Shown here piece by piece: positions 36,498 through 46,871 of a stretch of DNA of 64,000 bases. Origin of the DNA: Pseudomonas sp. G34 (lineage in GTDB: Bacteria > Pseudomonadota > Gammaproteobacteria > Pseudomonadales > Pseudomonadaceae); contig NZ_JAVHZV010000003.1 of assembly GCF_031119625.1 (NCBI RefSeq), forward strand, positions 62,001 through 126,000, given 5' to 3'. Both the position numbers and the translations under genes were made by a program. Below the pieces are notes generated by a model. That model was not told where the DNA came from, made no database searches, and saw only the letters and a program-made list of their open reading frames with translations. Within the stretch, counting starts at the first letter, position 1, and each line of letters begins with the position of its first letter.

Positions 36498-36516
36498 CAC
36501 CTACGAGGCAGACAAC

Positions 36517-37977
36517 ATGATCAAGCACTGGATCAACGGCCAGGAAGTCGAGAGCCGCGAGACGTTCACCAACTACAACCCGGCCACCGGCGAGGCCATC
36601 GGCGAAGTCGCCAGCGCTGGCGCCGAGGAAATCAATCGCGCCGTGGCGGCCGCCAAGGAAGCCTTCCCGAAGTGGTCGAACACCCCGGCCAAGGAGCGCG
36701 CCAAGCTGATGCGCAAGCTGGGTGAGCTGATCGACCAGAACGTGCCGAAGCTGGCCGAGCTGGAAACCCTGGATACCGGCCTGCCGATCCACCAGACCAG
36801 GAACGTGCTGATCCCCCGTGCCTCGCACAACTTCGACTTCTTCGCCGAAGCCTGTACGCGCATGGATGGCCACAGCTACCCGGTCGACGACCAGATGCTC
36901 AACTACACCCTTTACCAGCCGGTCGGCGTGTGTGGCCTGGTCTCGCCGTGGAACGTGCCGTTCATGACCGCCACCTGGAAGACCGCGCCTTGCCTGGCCT
37001 TCGGCAATACCGCGGTTCTCAAGATGAGTGAGCTGTCGCCGCTGACCGCCAATGAACTGGGCCGCCTCGCGCTGGAAGCGGGCATTCCGCCGGGCGTGCT
37101 CAACGTGGTGCAGGGTTACGGCGCCACCGCTGGCGATGCCCTGGTGCGCCACCCGGACGTGCGCGCGATCTCCTTCACCGGCGGCACCGCCACCGGGCGC
37201 AAGATCATGCAGACCGCCGGCCTGAAGAAGTACTCCATGGAGCTGGGCGGCAAGAGCCCGGTGCTGATCTTCGACGACGCCGACCTCGACCGCGCCCTCG
37301 ATGCCGCGCTGTTCACCATCTTCTCGCTCAACGGTGAACGCTGCACCGCGGGCTCGCGCATCTTCATCCAGGAGAGCGTCTACGACCAGTTCGTCGCCGA
37401 GTTCGCGGCGCGCGCCAAGCGGCTCATTGTTGGTGATCCGACCGATCCGAAAACCCAGGTCGGTTCGATGATCACCCAGGCGCACTACGACAAGGTCACC
37501 GGCTACATCAGGGTCGGTATCGAGGAAGGCGCCAACCTGCTCGCCGGTGGTCTGGATCGTCCGGCCGGCCTCCCTGCCCATCTGGCCAAGGGGCAGTTCA
37601 TTCAGCCGACCGTATTCGCTGATGTCGACAACCGCATGCGCATCGCTCAGGAAGAGATCTTCGGCCCGGTGGTGTGCCTGATCAAGTTCAAGGACGAAGC
37701 CGAGGCGCTGCGCCTGGCCAACGACACCGAGTACGGCCTGGCTTCCTACATCTGGACCCAGGACATCGGCAAGGCGCACCGCCTGGCCCGTGGCATCGAG
37801 GCCGGCATGGTGTTCATCAACAGCCAGAACGTGCGTGACCTGCGCCAGCCGTTCGGCGGCGTGAAGGGCTCGGGTACCGGCCGCGAAGGCGGCGAGTACA
37901 GCTACGAGGTTTTCGCCGAGGTGAAGAACGTGTGCATTTCCATGGGTAGCCACCACATCCCACGCTGGGGCGTGTGA
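36517..37977 (+). CDS. hpaE: 5-carboxymethyl-2-hydroxymuconate semialdehyde dehydrogenase HpaE
   Basis: A 486-residue NAD-dependent aldehyde dehydrogenase of the HpaE type. VSPWNVPFMTATWK, FTGGTATGRKIM, the general base in MELGGKSPVLI and the catalytic Cys in NGERCTAGSR are present. It oxidises the ring-cleavage product of homoprotocatechuate. The ATG at 36517 is 19 bp after hpaG2, with GAGG ahead; the frame open upstream lies within hpaG2. It is third gene of the meta-cleavage operon. Confidence 0.95.
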   Translation: MIKHWINGQEVESRETFTNYNPATGEAIGEVASAGAEEINRAVAAAKEAFPKWSNTPAKERAKLMRKLGELIDQNVPKLAELETLDTGLPIHQTRNVLIPRASHNFDFFAEACTRMDGHSYPVDDQMLNYTLYQPVGVCGLVSPWNVPFMTATWKTAPCLAFGNTAVLKMSELSPLTANELGRLALEAGIPPGVLNVVQGYGATAGDALVRHPDVRAISFTGGTATGRKIMQTAGLKKYSMELGGKSPVLIFDDADLDRALDAALFTIFSLNGERCTAGSRIFIQESVYDQFVAEFAARAKRLIVGDPTDPKTQVGSMITQAHYDKVTGYIRVGIEEGANLLAGGLDRPAGLPAHLAKGQFIQPTVFADVDNRMRIAQEEIFGPVVCLIKFKDEAEALRLANDTEYGLASYIWTQDIGKAHRLARGIEAGMVFINSQNVRDLRQPFGGVKGSGTGREGGEYSYEVFAEVKNVCISMGSHHIPRWGV

Positions 37978-38071
37978 AGGCCTGCCCGCGCCAATGATTC
38001 GAACGGGCTCACTGCCCGCTCGCACTTGCTGCGTGCAGACCCACCACAAGAAATCGCGAGGAGACATCGTC

Positions 38072-38995
38072 ATGGGCAAAGTCGCTCTAGCAGCCAAGAT
38101 CACCCACGTTCCATCCATGTACCTTTCGGAGCTGCCTGGCCCGCGCCAGGGCTTTCGTCAGGCAGCCATCGACGGCCATAAGGAGATCAGCCGGCGCTGC
38201 CGCGAGCTGGGCGTGGACACCATCGTGGTGTTCGACACCCACTGGCTGGTCAATGCCAACTATCACGTGCTCTGCGGCCCGCACTTCAAGGGTATTTACA
38301 CCAGCAACGAGCTGCCCCACTTCATCAGCAACATGGAATACGAATTCCCCGGCAACCCGGAGCTGGGCAAGCTTCTGGCGGCCGAGTGCAATCGCCAGGG
38401 CGTCGAGACCATGGCCCACGACGCCACCACCCTGGGCCCCGAGTACGGCACCCTGGTGCCGATGCGCTACATGAACCAGGACCAGCACTTCAAGGTGATC
38501 TCGGTCTCGGCCCTGTGCACCTCGCACTACCTGGCCGATAGCGCGCGCCTGGGCTGGGCCATGCGCAAGGCCGTGGAAGATCATTACGACGGCACCGTGG
38601 CGTTCTTCGCCAGCGGCTCGCTTTCCCACCGTTTCGCCCAAAACGGCCAGGCGCCGGACTTCGCCACCAAGGTATGGAGTCCGTTCCTGGAAACCCTCGA
38701 CCACCGCGTGGTGAAGATGTGGGAGAACGCGGAGTGGAAGGAGTTCTGCGGCATGCTCCCCGAGTACGCATCGAAGGGGCACGGCGAAGGCTTCATGCAT
38801 GACACGGCCATGCTCCTCGGCGCCCTGGGCTGGTCGGACTATGACGGCAAGGCCGAAGTGCTCACGCCGTATTTCGGCTCGTCAGGTACTGGCCAGATCA
38901 ACGCCGTGTTCCCGGTAACGCCCCAGGATGGCTCGGCGATCCCGCCGGTTCAAGCGGCCAACCCGGCCGGCGTGCAGTCCACCAGCCGCCTGTAG
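38072..38995 (+). CDS. hpaD: 3,4-dihydroxyphenylacetate 2,3-dioxygenase HpaD
   Basis: A 307-residue class III (LigB-type) extradiol ring-cleavage dioxygenase. AAKITHVPSMYLSELPGPRQ near the N terminus provides the first His ligand; VVFDTHWLVNANYHV, CTSHYLADS and SGSLSHRFAQ hold other active-site histidines. It opens homoprotocatechuate to 5-carboxymethyl-2-hydroxymuconate semialdehyde using Fe(II) and O2. The ATG at 38072 follows GAGGAG. It is preceded by a 94-bp gap after hpaE and followed by hpaF after 10 bp. Confidence 0.95.
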   Translation: MGKVALAAKITHVPSMYLSELPGPRQGFRQAAIDGHKEISRRCRELGVDTIVVFDTHWLVNANYHVLCGPHFKGIYTSNELPHFISNMEYEFPGNPELGKLLAAECNRQGVETMAHDATTLGPEYGTLVPMRYMNQDQHFKVISVSALCTSHYLADSARLGWAMRKAVEDHYDGTVAFFASGSLSHRFAQNGQAPDFATKVWSPFLETLDHRVVKMWENAEWKEFCGMLPEYASKGHGEGFMHDTAMLLGALGWSDYDGKAEVLTPYFGSSGTGQINAVFPVTPQDGSAIPPVQAANPAGVQSTSRL

Positions 38996-39005
38996 GAGGT
39001 CGCTC

Positions 39006-39416
39006 ATGCCCCATCTGGTTCTGCTTTACAGCCCCGATGTCGAGCGTGACGTGAACGTCGCCGGGCTGTGTCGCGCGCTGGCCGACTGCATGCTCGAACA
39101 ACGCGATGAAGCCGGCAAGGCGGTGTTTCCCACCGGCGGCACCCGCGTGCTGGCCTACCCCGCCGCTCACGCCGCGGTGGCCGACGGCAAGGGCGACTAC
39201 GGCTTCCTGTACGCCAACCTGCGCATGGGCGCCGGCCGCAGCCAGGCCGTTCACCAGCAGGTCGGCGACAGCCTGATGCGGGTGCTGCACGCGCACCTCG
39301 ACGACCTGCTCACCAGGCGCCCCAGCGGCGTCACCCTGCAGATCGACGAAAGCCCGGGGCAGGTCTACGACGGCAAGCACAGCAGCCTGCACCCGCTGTT
39401 CAACAGGCCAGCCTGA
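39006..39416 (+). CDS. hpaF: 5-carboxymethyl-2-hydroxymuconate delta-isomerase HpaF
   Basis: A 136-residue tautomerase-superfamily protein starting MPHLVLLYSP; the N-terminal Pro (after Met removal) is the expected catalytic base. It isomerises 5-carboxymethyl-2-hydroxymuconate in the homoprotocatechuate pathway. It is slightly longer than the E. coli protein (126 aa). AGGAG precedes the ATG at 39006, 10 bp after hpaD. Confidence 0.9.
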   Translation: MPHLVLLYSPDVERDVNVAGLCRALADCMLEQRDEAGKAVFPTGGTRVLAYPAAHAAVADGKGDYGFLYANLRMGAGRSQAVHQQVGDSLMRVLHAHLDDLLTRRPSGVTLQIDESPGQVYDGKHSSLHPLFNRPA

Positions 39417-39471
39417 CGCCGGGCGCCTTGCGCCCTTACCCACGCGTATCAACAACAAAAAGAACAAGATC

Positions 39472-40779
39472 ATGAGCCCAGCCGAATCCGCCGTAACCGG
39501 CGCGGCGTATGCCGTCAGCGACTCCACACACCGCACCGTGACCTGGCGGCTGATGCCGCTGCTCTTGGTGTGCTACCTGTTCGCCCATCTGGATCGCATC
39601 AACATCGGCTTCGCCAAGATGCAGATGAGCGCCGATCTGCAATTCAGCGATACCGTCTACGGTTTCGGCGCCGGGCTGTTCTTCATCGCCTACGCGCTGT
39701 TCGGCGTGCCCAGCAACCTGGCCCTGGATCGGGTCGGCCCGCGCCGCTGGATCGCCACCCTGATGGTGGTCTGGGGCCTGCTGTCGTCGTGCATGTTCCT
39801 GGTAGAGAGTGCCAGCGGCTTCTACACCCTGCGCTTTCTACTCGGTGTGGCCGAGGCCGGTTTCTTCCCCGGCATTCTGGTCTACCTCAACCGTTGGTAC
39901 CCGGCGCGCCGGCGCGCGCAGATCACCGCCCTGTTCGCCATCGCCGTGCCCATGGCCGGGGTGATCGGTGGCCCGGTTTCCGGCGCCATTCTTGACCTGT
40001 TCCACGATGCTGGCGGCCTGCGCGGCTGGCAGTGGATGTTCCTGCTCGAAGGCCTGCCGGTGGTGGCGCTCGGCCTGCTGGTCTGGTGCGTACTGCCGGA
40101 GCGCTTCGAGCAGGTGAGCTGGCTCGACGAAACGCAAAAAAAGCGCCTGCGCGAAGAGATGGCCAGTGAGGAACAGCGCAAGACCATCACCTCCTTTTCC
40201 GGCGTGCTGCGCAACGGGCAGGTTTGGCTGCTGGTGGCGATCTACTTTGCCGTGATGCTGGCGGTCAACACCCTGGCCTTCTGGATGCCCAGCCTGATTC
40301 ACGGTGCTGGCGTAGCCCGCGACAGCCAGGTCGGCCTGCTCAGCGCCATTCCCTATCTGGCCGGGGTGTTCTTCATGCTCGCCTGTGGCCGCTCCTCGGA
40401 TCGCCGCCGCGAACGCCGCTGGCACCTCAGCATGCCGCTGCTGATGTGCGCGGTGGGCATCGCCGCTACTGGCGTCGCGCCGGATAGCGCCACATTCGTG
40501 ATGGCAGGCCTGGTCATCGCCGGCATGGGTGCCAGCGCGGCCCTGCCGATGTTCTGGCAGTTACCGCCGGCGTTTCTGTCCGACCGCACCCTGGCGGCCG
40601 GCATTGGCCTGATCAGCTCGTTCGGCAGCATCGCCTCGTTCCTCGCGCCCTACCTGATCGGCTGGATGCGCGACACCACCCAGAGCGCCAGCCTCGCCCT
40701 GTTCGTGCTGGCCCTGTTCATCGCCCTCGGCGCGGCGTTGGTACTGCGCACGCCCGCCGCCCTCGTCAATCCACGTTAA
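39472..40779 (+). CDS. hpaX: 4-hydroxyphenylacetate permease HpaX (MFS transporter)
   Basis: A 435-residue major-facilitator protein with 12 predicted helices. LFAHLDRINIGFAKMQM in helix 1 and the FPGILVYLNRWYPARRRAQI loop mark the anion:cation symporter family that includes HpaX. In this operon it should import 4-hydroxyphenylacetate, although related carriers move other aromatic acids. It lies between hpaF and hpaH in the operon; the ribosome site is weak. Confidence 0.88.
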   Translation: MSPAESAVTGAAYAVSDSTHRTVTWRLMPLLLVCYLFAHLDRINIGFAKMQMSADLQFSDTVYGFGAGLFFIAYALFGVPSNLALDRVGPRRWIATLMVVWGLLSSCMFLVESASGFYTLRFLLGVAEAGFFPGILVYLNRWYPARRRAQITALFAIAVPMAGVIGGPVSGAILDLFHDAGGLRGWQWMFLLEGLPVVALGLLVWCVLPERFEQVSWLDETQKKRLREEMASEEQRKTITSFSGVLRNGQVWLLVAIYFAVMLAVNTLAFWMPSLIHGAGVARDSQVGLLSAIPYLAGVFFMLACGRSSDRRRERRWHLSMPLLMCAVGIAATGVAPDSATFVMAGLVIAGMGASAALPMFWQLPPAFLSDRTLAAGIGLISSFGSIASFLAPYLIGWMRDTTQSASLALFVLALFIALGAALVLRTPAALVNPR

Positions 40780-40791
40780 GAGATAGCTCCC

Positions 40792-41595
40792 ATGCTCGAC
40801 TCGACCTTCATTCAAGAGGCCGCCGCCCGCCTGGACGCCGCCGAGCGTTCGCGCCAGCAGGTGCGCCAGTTCTCCCTGGAGCAGCCGCACATCACCATCG
40901 AGGATGCCTACGCCATCCAGCGCGCCTGGGTCGCCAAGAAGATCCAGGACGGCCGCAAGCTGGTTGGCCACAAGATCGGCCTGACCTCGCGCGCCATGCA
41001 GGTTTCCTCGAACATCAGCGAGCCGGACTACGGCGCGCTGCTCGATGACATGTTCTTCGACGAAGGCACCGACATTCCCTTCGAGCGCTTCATCGTGCCG
41101 CGGGTCGAAGTGGAGCTGGCGTTCATTCTTGGCAAGCCGCTCAAAGGCCCGAACGTGACGATCTTCGAGGTACTGGACGCCACTGAATGGGTGATTCCGG
41201 CACTGGAGATCATCGATGCGCGCATTCAGCAGGTCGACCCGGACAGCAAAGCCACCCGCAAAGTGTTCGACACCATTTCCGACAACGCTGCCAATGCGGG
41301 TGTGGTCATGGGCGGCCGCGCGGTGCGACCGACCGAAATCGACCTGCGCAAGGTGCCGGCGGTGCTTTACCGCAATGGCGTGATCGAGGAGTCCGGCGTG
41401 TCCGCAGCGGTTCTCAATCACCCGGCCAAAGGCGTGGCGTGGCTGGCCAACAAGCTGGCGCCGTACGATGTCACCCTGCAGCCCGGGCAGATCATCCTCG
41501 GCGGCTCCTTCACCCGGCCGGTGGCAGCCAGCCCCGGCGACACCTTCCACGTCGACTACGACATGCTCGGCAGCATCGCCTGCCGGTTTGTCTGA
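40792..41595 (+). CDS. hpaH: 2-oxo-hept-4-ene-1,7-dioate hydratase HpaH
   Basis: A 267-residue hydratase of the MhpD/HpaH family. [13 protein letters not shown] is the family signature, and [10 protein letters not shown] supplies the ExE metal ligands, with a third acid nearby. It adds water to 2-oxo-hept-4-ene-1,7-dioate. It starts 12 bp after hpaX and ends 15 bp before hpaI, within one operon. Confidence 0.94.
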   Translation: MLDSTFIQEAAARLDAAERSRQQVRQFSLEQPHITIEDAYAIQRAWVAKKIQDGRKLVGHKIGLTSRAMQVSSNISEPDYGALLDDMFFDEGTDIPFERFIVPRVEVELAFILGKPLKGPNVTIFEVLDATEWVIPALEIIDARIQQVDPDSKATRKVFDTISDNAANAGVVMGGRAVRPTEIDLRKVPAVLYRNGVIEESGVSAAVLNHPAKGVAWLANKLAPYDVTLQPGQIILGGSFTRPVAASPGDTFHVDYDMLGSIACRFV

Positions 41596-41610
41596 GTACA
41601 GGAGCCGGTC

Positions 41611-42411
41611 ATGGACATGCCCATCAACACCTTCAAGCAGCGCCTGCAATCAGGCCAAGCGCAGATCGGCCTGTGGCTCGGCCTGGCCGATCCCTACTGC
41701 GCGGAGCTGGCGGCCAATGCCGGCTTCGACTGGCTGCTGATCGACGGCGAACACGCGCCCAACGACCTGCGCGGCCTGCTCGGCCAACTACAGGCCGTGG
41801 CGCCCTATGCCTCTCAGCCGGTGATTCGCCCGGTGATCGGCGATACCGCGCTGATCAAGCAGATCCTCGATATCGGCGCACAGACCCTGCTGGTGCCGAT
41901 GGTGGAAAGCGCCGAACAGGCCCGCGAACTGGTGCGCGCCATGCACTACCCACCCAGCGGCGTGCGCGGCGTGGGCAGTGCCCTGGCCCGTGCTTCACGC
42001 TGGAACAGCATTCCCGGCTACCTGGATAAAGCGGACGCACAGATGTGCCTGCTGGTGCAGATCGAGAACCTCGAAGGCCTGGCCAGGCTGGATGAAATTG
42101 TCGCAGTCGACGGCGTCGACGGTGTCTTCATAGGCCCCGCCGATCTCAGCGCCGCCATGGGCCACCGTGGCAATCCTGGTCACCCGGATGTGCAGGCGGC
42201 CATCGAGGACGCGATCCTACGTATCAGCAAGGCGGGCAAGGCCGCCGGGATCCTCAGTGCCGATCAGAAGCTGGCACGCCGCTACATGGAGCTTGGCGCC
42301 AAATTCGTCGCCGTCGGCGTCGACACCACCGTGCTGATGCGTGGCCTGCAAACCCTGGCGGCGGCGTTCAAGGACGCACCGACACCCACCAGCAACGGCG
42401 GCGTGTACTGA
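41611..42411 (+). CDS. hpaI: 4-hydroxy-2-oxoheptanedioate aldolase HpaI
   Basis: A 266-residue HpcH/HpaI class II aldolase. Motifs [12 protein letters not shown] (catalytic His), [32 protein letters not shown] and [10 protein letters not shown] (metal and phosphate-type loop) are intact. It splits 4-hydroxy-2-oxoheptanedioate into pyruvate and succinate semialdehyde, the last step of the pathway. AGGAG precedes the ATG. The next gene, which would have oxidised the semialdehyde, is truncated. Confidence 0.95.
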   Translation: MDMPINTFKQRLQSGQAQIGLWLGLADPYCAELAANAGFDWLLIDGEHAPNDLRGLLGQLQAVAPYASQPVIRPVIGDTALIKQILDIGAQTLLVPMVESAEQARELVRAMHYPPSGVRGVGSALARASRWNSIPGYLDKADAQMCLLVQIENLEGLARLDEIVAVDGVDGVFIGPADLSAAMGHRGNPGHPDVQAAIEDAILRISKAGKAAGILSADQKLARRYMELGAKFVAVGVDTTVLMRGLQTLAAAFKDAPTPTSNGGVY

Positions 42412-42443
42412 CCCTGCCTTCCACGATTGGCCAAGAGAACCAC

Positions 42444-42635
42444 ATGAAACTCTCCGATCTGCAGTTGTTGCGCGAACAGGCGTTCATCGATGGCCAGTGG
42501 GTCGAGGCCGACGACAAGGCGCGCTTCGCCGTGACCAATCCGGCCAACGGCGAACTGATCGCTGAGGTGGCCTCCGTCGGCCAGGCCGAGACCGCTCGCG
42601 CCATCGCCGCCGCCAAGGCTGCCCTGCCGGCCTGA
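42444..42635 (+). pseudogene. 5' fragment of succinate-semialdehyde dehydrogenase (gabD-like), truncated
   Basis: Only the first 63 residues remain. MKLSDLQLLREQAFIDGQWV and VTNPANGELIAEV, ending in AAKAALPA, match the N terminus of GabD (about 480 aa), and the homology stops exactly where GabD would continue with Trp-Arg. A TGA follows at once, then unrelated sequence leading into the guaA terminator. It is in operon order after hpaI, where a semialdehyde dehydrogenase makes sense. The cut marks the right inner boundary of the putative island. The fragment cannot be enzymatically active, so succinate semialdehyde must be handled by another gene. Confidence 0.9.
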
Positions 42636-42689
42636 TGCCCGACGTCTGTAAACCTTATTCAGGACGGGACACAGACGCAAAACGCCAAA

Positions 42690-42709
42690 AGCCCGCAGTT
42701 ACGCGGGCT
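42690..42709 (-). terminator. guaA: guaA rho-independent terminator
   Basis: On the minus strand AGCCCGC pairs with GCGGGCT around a 6-nt loop, followed by TTTTGG, about 47 bp after the guaA stop. A near-identical copy is at 12127-12146. Confidence 0.85.
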
Positions 42710-42770
42710 CTTGGTTTTCCTGACCACTGACTACCGGCTTACGCCGGACGCGGGATCATTCCCACTCGAT
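42701..42770. repeat. right copy of 70-bp direct repeat (guaA 3' end, putative att site)
   Basis: Identical over 70 bp to 12138-12207. It covers the last 15 bases of guaA (42756-42770) and 55 bp downstream, including one arm of the terminator. Left of it the sequence is the 65-bp spacer after truncated gabD; right of it guaA continues intact. Confidence 0.85.
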
Positions 42771-44333
42771 GGTCGCTGGCGGCTTGCTCGACACGTCATA
42801 GGTGACGCGGGAGATGCCGTCGATTTCGTTGATGATCCGGCCGCTCACGGTTTCCAGCAGCTCGTAGGGCAGGTGCGCCCAGCGTGCGGTCATGAAGTCC
42901 ACGGTTTCCACGGCGCGCAGGGCGACGACCCAGGCGTAGCGACGGCCGTCGCCGACCACGCCCACCGATTTGACCGGCTGGAACACCACGAAGGCCTGGC
43001 TGGTCTTGTGGTACCAGTCGGCCTTGCGCAGCTCTTCGATGAAGATGTGGTCGGCACGGCGCAGGATGTCGGCGTATTCCTTCTTCACCTCACCGAGGAT
43101 GCGCACGCCCAGGCCCGGGCCCGGGAATGGGTGGCGGTAGACCATGTCGTAGGGCAGGCCCAGCTCCAGGCCGATCTTGCGCACTTCGTCCTTGAACAGT
43201 TCGCGCAGTGGCTCGACCAGCTTGAGGTTCATTTCCTCCGGCAGGCCGCCGACGTTGTGGTGCGACTTGATCACGTGGGCCTTGCCGCTCTTGGCGCCAG
43301 CCGACTCGATCACGTCCGGGTAGATGGTGCCCTGGGCGAGGAACTGGATGTTGTCCAGCTTGCTGGCTTCGGCATCGAAGATGTCGATGAAGGTGCGGCC
43401 GATGATCTTGCGCTTCTTCTCCGGGTCGGCTTCGCCGGCCAGGTTGTCGAGGAACTGCTTCTCGGCGTCGGCGCGGATCACCTTGACGCCCATGTTCTCC
43501 TTGAACATGGCCATCACCTGGTCGCCTTCATGCAGGCGCAGCAGGCCGTTATCGACGAACACGCAGGTCAGCTGGTCGCCGATGGCCTTGTGCAGCAGCG
43601 CCGCGACCACCGAGCTGTCGACGCCGCCGGACAGGCCCAGCAGCACGTTGGCCGAACCCACTTGCTGACGCACCTGGGCGATGGCGTCCTCGACGATGTT
43701 GGACGGCGTCCACAGGGCTTCGCAGCCGCAGATCTCCTGCACGAAACGGGTGAGGATGCGCCCGCCCTGCTTGGTGTGGGTCACTTCCGGGTGGAACTGC
43801 ACGCCGTAGTAGCCGCGGGCGTCGTCGAACATGCCGGCGATCGGGCAGCTCGGGGTGCTGGCCAGGATGTTGAACTGGGCGGGCAGCTCGGTGACCTTGT
43901 CGCCGTGGCTCATCCACACGTCCAGGCCCAGCACGCCGTCGGCGTCGACATGGTCTTCGATACCGTCGAGCAGGCGGCTCTTGCCCACTACATCAACGCG
44001 GGCATACCCGAACTCGCGCAGATCGGAGCCGGCGACCTTGCCGCCCAGTTGCTCGGCCATGGTCTGCATGCCGTAGCAGATGCCCAGCAGCGGTACGCCG
44101 AGGTCGAACACCGCCTGCGGCGCTCGCGGGCTGTTGGCTTCGTGAACCGACTCCGGGCCGCCGGCGAGGATGATGCCGCGCGGGGCGAAGGCACGGATAT
44201 CGTCTTCGGACATGTCCCAGGGATGCAGCTCGCAGAACACCCCGATCTCGCGTACGCGGCGGGCGATCAGTTGGGTGTACTGGGAACCGAAGTCGAGGAT
44301 CAGGATACGGTGAGCGTGAATGTCGAGGGCCAT
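42756..44333 (-). CDS. guaA: GMP synthase (glutamine-hydrolysing)
   Basis: A 525-residue enzyme of the usual length that converts XMP to GMP. Residues about 1-200 are a class I glutamine amidotransferase ([20 protein letters not shown], catalytic Cys in LLGICYGMQ, His in [11 protein letters not shown]). The ATP-pyrophosphatase P-loop is [12 protein letters not shown] near 230, and the C-terminal dimerisation domain ends TIEWE. The ATG at 44333 gives the normal length. It is downstream of guaB in the same direction, with a structured 211-bp gap. The intact C terminus shows that the neighbouring insertion regenerated the gene end. Confidence 0.98.
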   Translation of the reverse strand: MALDIHAHRILILDFGSQYTQLIARRVREIGVFCELHPWDMSEDDIRAFAPRGIILAGGPESVHEANSPRAPQAVFDLGVPLLGICYGMQTMAEQLGGKVAGSDLREFGYARVDVVGKSRLLDGIEDHVDADGVLGLDVWMSHGDKVTELPAQFNILASTPSCPIAGMFDDARGYYGVQFHPEVTHTKQGGRILTRFVQEICGCEALWTPSNIVEDAIAQVRQQVGSANVLLGLSGGVDSSVVAALLHKAIGDQLTCVFVDNGLLRLHEGDQVMAMFKENMGVKVIRADAEKQFLDNLAGEADPEKKRKIIGRTFIDIFDAEASKLDNIQFLAQGTIYPDVIESAGAKSGKAHVIKSHHNVGGLPEEMNLKLVEPLRELFKDEVRKIGLELGLPYDMVYRHPFPGPGLGVRILGEVKKEYADILRRADHIFIEELRKADWYHKTSQAFVVFQPVKSVGVVGDGRRYAWVVALRAVETVDFMTARWAHLPYELLETVSGRIINEIDGISRVTYDVSSKPPATIEWE

Positions 44334-44368
44334 GACTCTGTTCTCGTCAGGTGGAAGCAGAAACAACG

Positions 44369-44390
44369 CGGGGCTGTCGATACAGCCCCG
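44369..44390. other. 9-bp hairpin between guaB and guaA
   Basis: CGGGGCTGT (44369-44377) and ACAGCCCCG (44382-44390) pair perfectly around CGAT, 36 bp before the guaA start. The flanks are not T-rich enough for a firm terminator call. It may modulate guaA expression relative to guaB. Confidence 0.5.
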
Positions 44391-44405
44391 TTATTCATAC
44401 AGTGT

Positions 44406-44544
44406 GAAAATCGATTTGCCGCGTCGCGAGCGATGAGCAGGCAAGGCGGAGAGAAGCGAGAAAGCGGAGTTTGCTGGAGCAAATGAGCATTTCGAGTTTC
44501 TCTCCAACGCAGCATGCTCAAGCGCAGCAGCGTCAAATCGATTT

Positions 44545-44546
<2 letters not shown>
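44406..44546. repeat. 141-bp imperfect inverted repeat between guaB and guaA
   Basis: The outer 13 bp arms (44406-44418 and 44534-44546; GAAAATCGATTTG and its complement) match perfectly, and much of the interior also pairs (for example GGAGAGAA with TTCTCTCC, and a central TTTGCT...AGCAAA loop). The right arm overlaps the guaB stop by two bases. It could fold as a long cruciform or RNA stem; it may be a dispersed intergenic element. Confidence 0.6.
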
Positions 44547-46062
<1,516 letters not shown>

Positions 46063-46239
46063 TCAGCGGCTGTCACTCAATGTAAAGAATGGCGATCGAC
46101 CGTTCGGCATTTAACCGCAATGATTCTTGGTGAACAGGGAACCGAAGCGCATTCGCGTAGCCTGAATTATCTCAGGCTCAAGGAAGAGCTCCCCTTCTCC
46201 CTCGAACTCGTCACCCTCGACGAGCGCTCGACGCGTCCC

Positions 46240-46776
46240 TCAAGCCTCTACCACGGCCAGCGGATAACCCAGCCGTTCGGCGAACTCTTCGAGAAAACTC
46301 GCCGTGAAGCGCGCCTGCGCCCAGCCATTGAAGATGAAGCCCAGGTTGGAAAACGCGCAGGGCTGCAGGAACAGAAAGCCGTTGATGTCGTCTTCATGCC
46401 CACACAGCGGGCAGGTGAAGTTGTCGGTTTCGCCGGGCATCCACTCGTCCAGGCTCTCGAACAGCGCCTCGCCGACTTCCTGCCGGCACGCCGGGCAACC
46501 GGCTTCTTCGAGAAAACCGTCGGTAGGCGTATAGATGCAGCGCCGGTAGATGACCTCCAGGCCATTGACCGGCTGAGCGAATGGCAACTGCCCAGCCTCC
46601 TCGACGACCCGCCTCGCTCCTGGTGCGATGGCGTAGGCCATGCCGTTGCGCCCGCAGGTGGTGGGCAGCGCTGCGACGATCTCGCGCTTGGCCAGCCAGC
46701 GCAGGATCTGCTGCGCCTTGCGCTCGTGGCCGGGAAAGCTGGAAATGCGCGGAACGATGATGCTTTGCGTGGCCAT
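46240..46776 (-). CDS. zinc-ribbon protein of unknown function
   Basis: A 178-residue soluble protein with two Cys pairs (CPAC near residue 94 and CPLCGHED near 122) that probably form a zinc ribbon. The N-terminal third (FPGHERKAQQILRWLAKREI) looks like a helical, winged-helix-like region. Homologues in pseudomonads are annotated variably, including as sugar ABC transporter ATPases, which the sequence does not support: no P-loop is present. It lies upstream of guaB on the same strand. Confidence 0.65.
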   Translation of the reverse strand: MATQSIIVPRISSFPGHERKAQQILRWLAKREIVAALPTTCGRNGMAYAIAPGARRVVEEAGQLPFAQPVNGLEVIYRRCIYTPTDGFLEEAGCPACRQEVGEALFESLDEWMPGETDNFTCPLCGHEDDINGFLFLQPCAFSNLGFIFNGWAQARFTASFLEEFAERLGYPLAVVEA

Positions 46777-46871
46777 ACCGACTCTTTGCCGTGTCGAAAA
46801 CCGCGCAGCTTAGTGGCAGCCGCCAGCCGGCCACAAGCCGGCCGGGACTGACGGTTGTACGCCCTCGCCCC

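Noticed and set aside
12138..42770. An integrase or transposase within the bracketed block
   Set aside because: Every sizeable frame in the block was considered and none has a tyrosine-recombinase, serine-recombinase or transposase pattern; the mobility claim rests on the repeat and the truncation only.
42711..44486. A 591-codon plus-strand frame opposite guaA
   Set aside because: Antisense of guaA, no recognisable domain and no ribosome site.
46240..46776. Annotation of the zinc-ribbon protein as a sugar ABC transporter ATPase
   Set aside because: There is no Walker A or B motif or ABC signature in the 178 residues.
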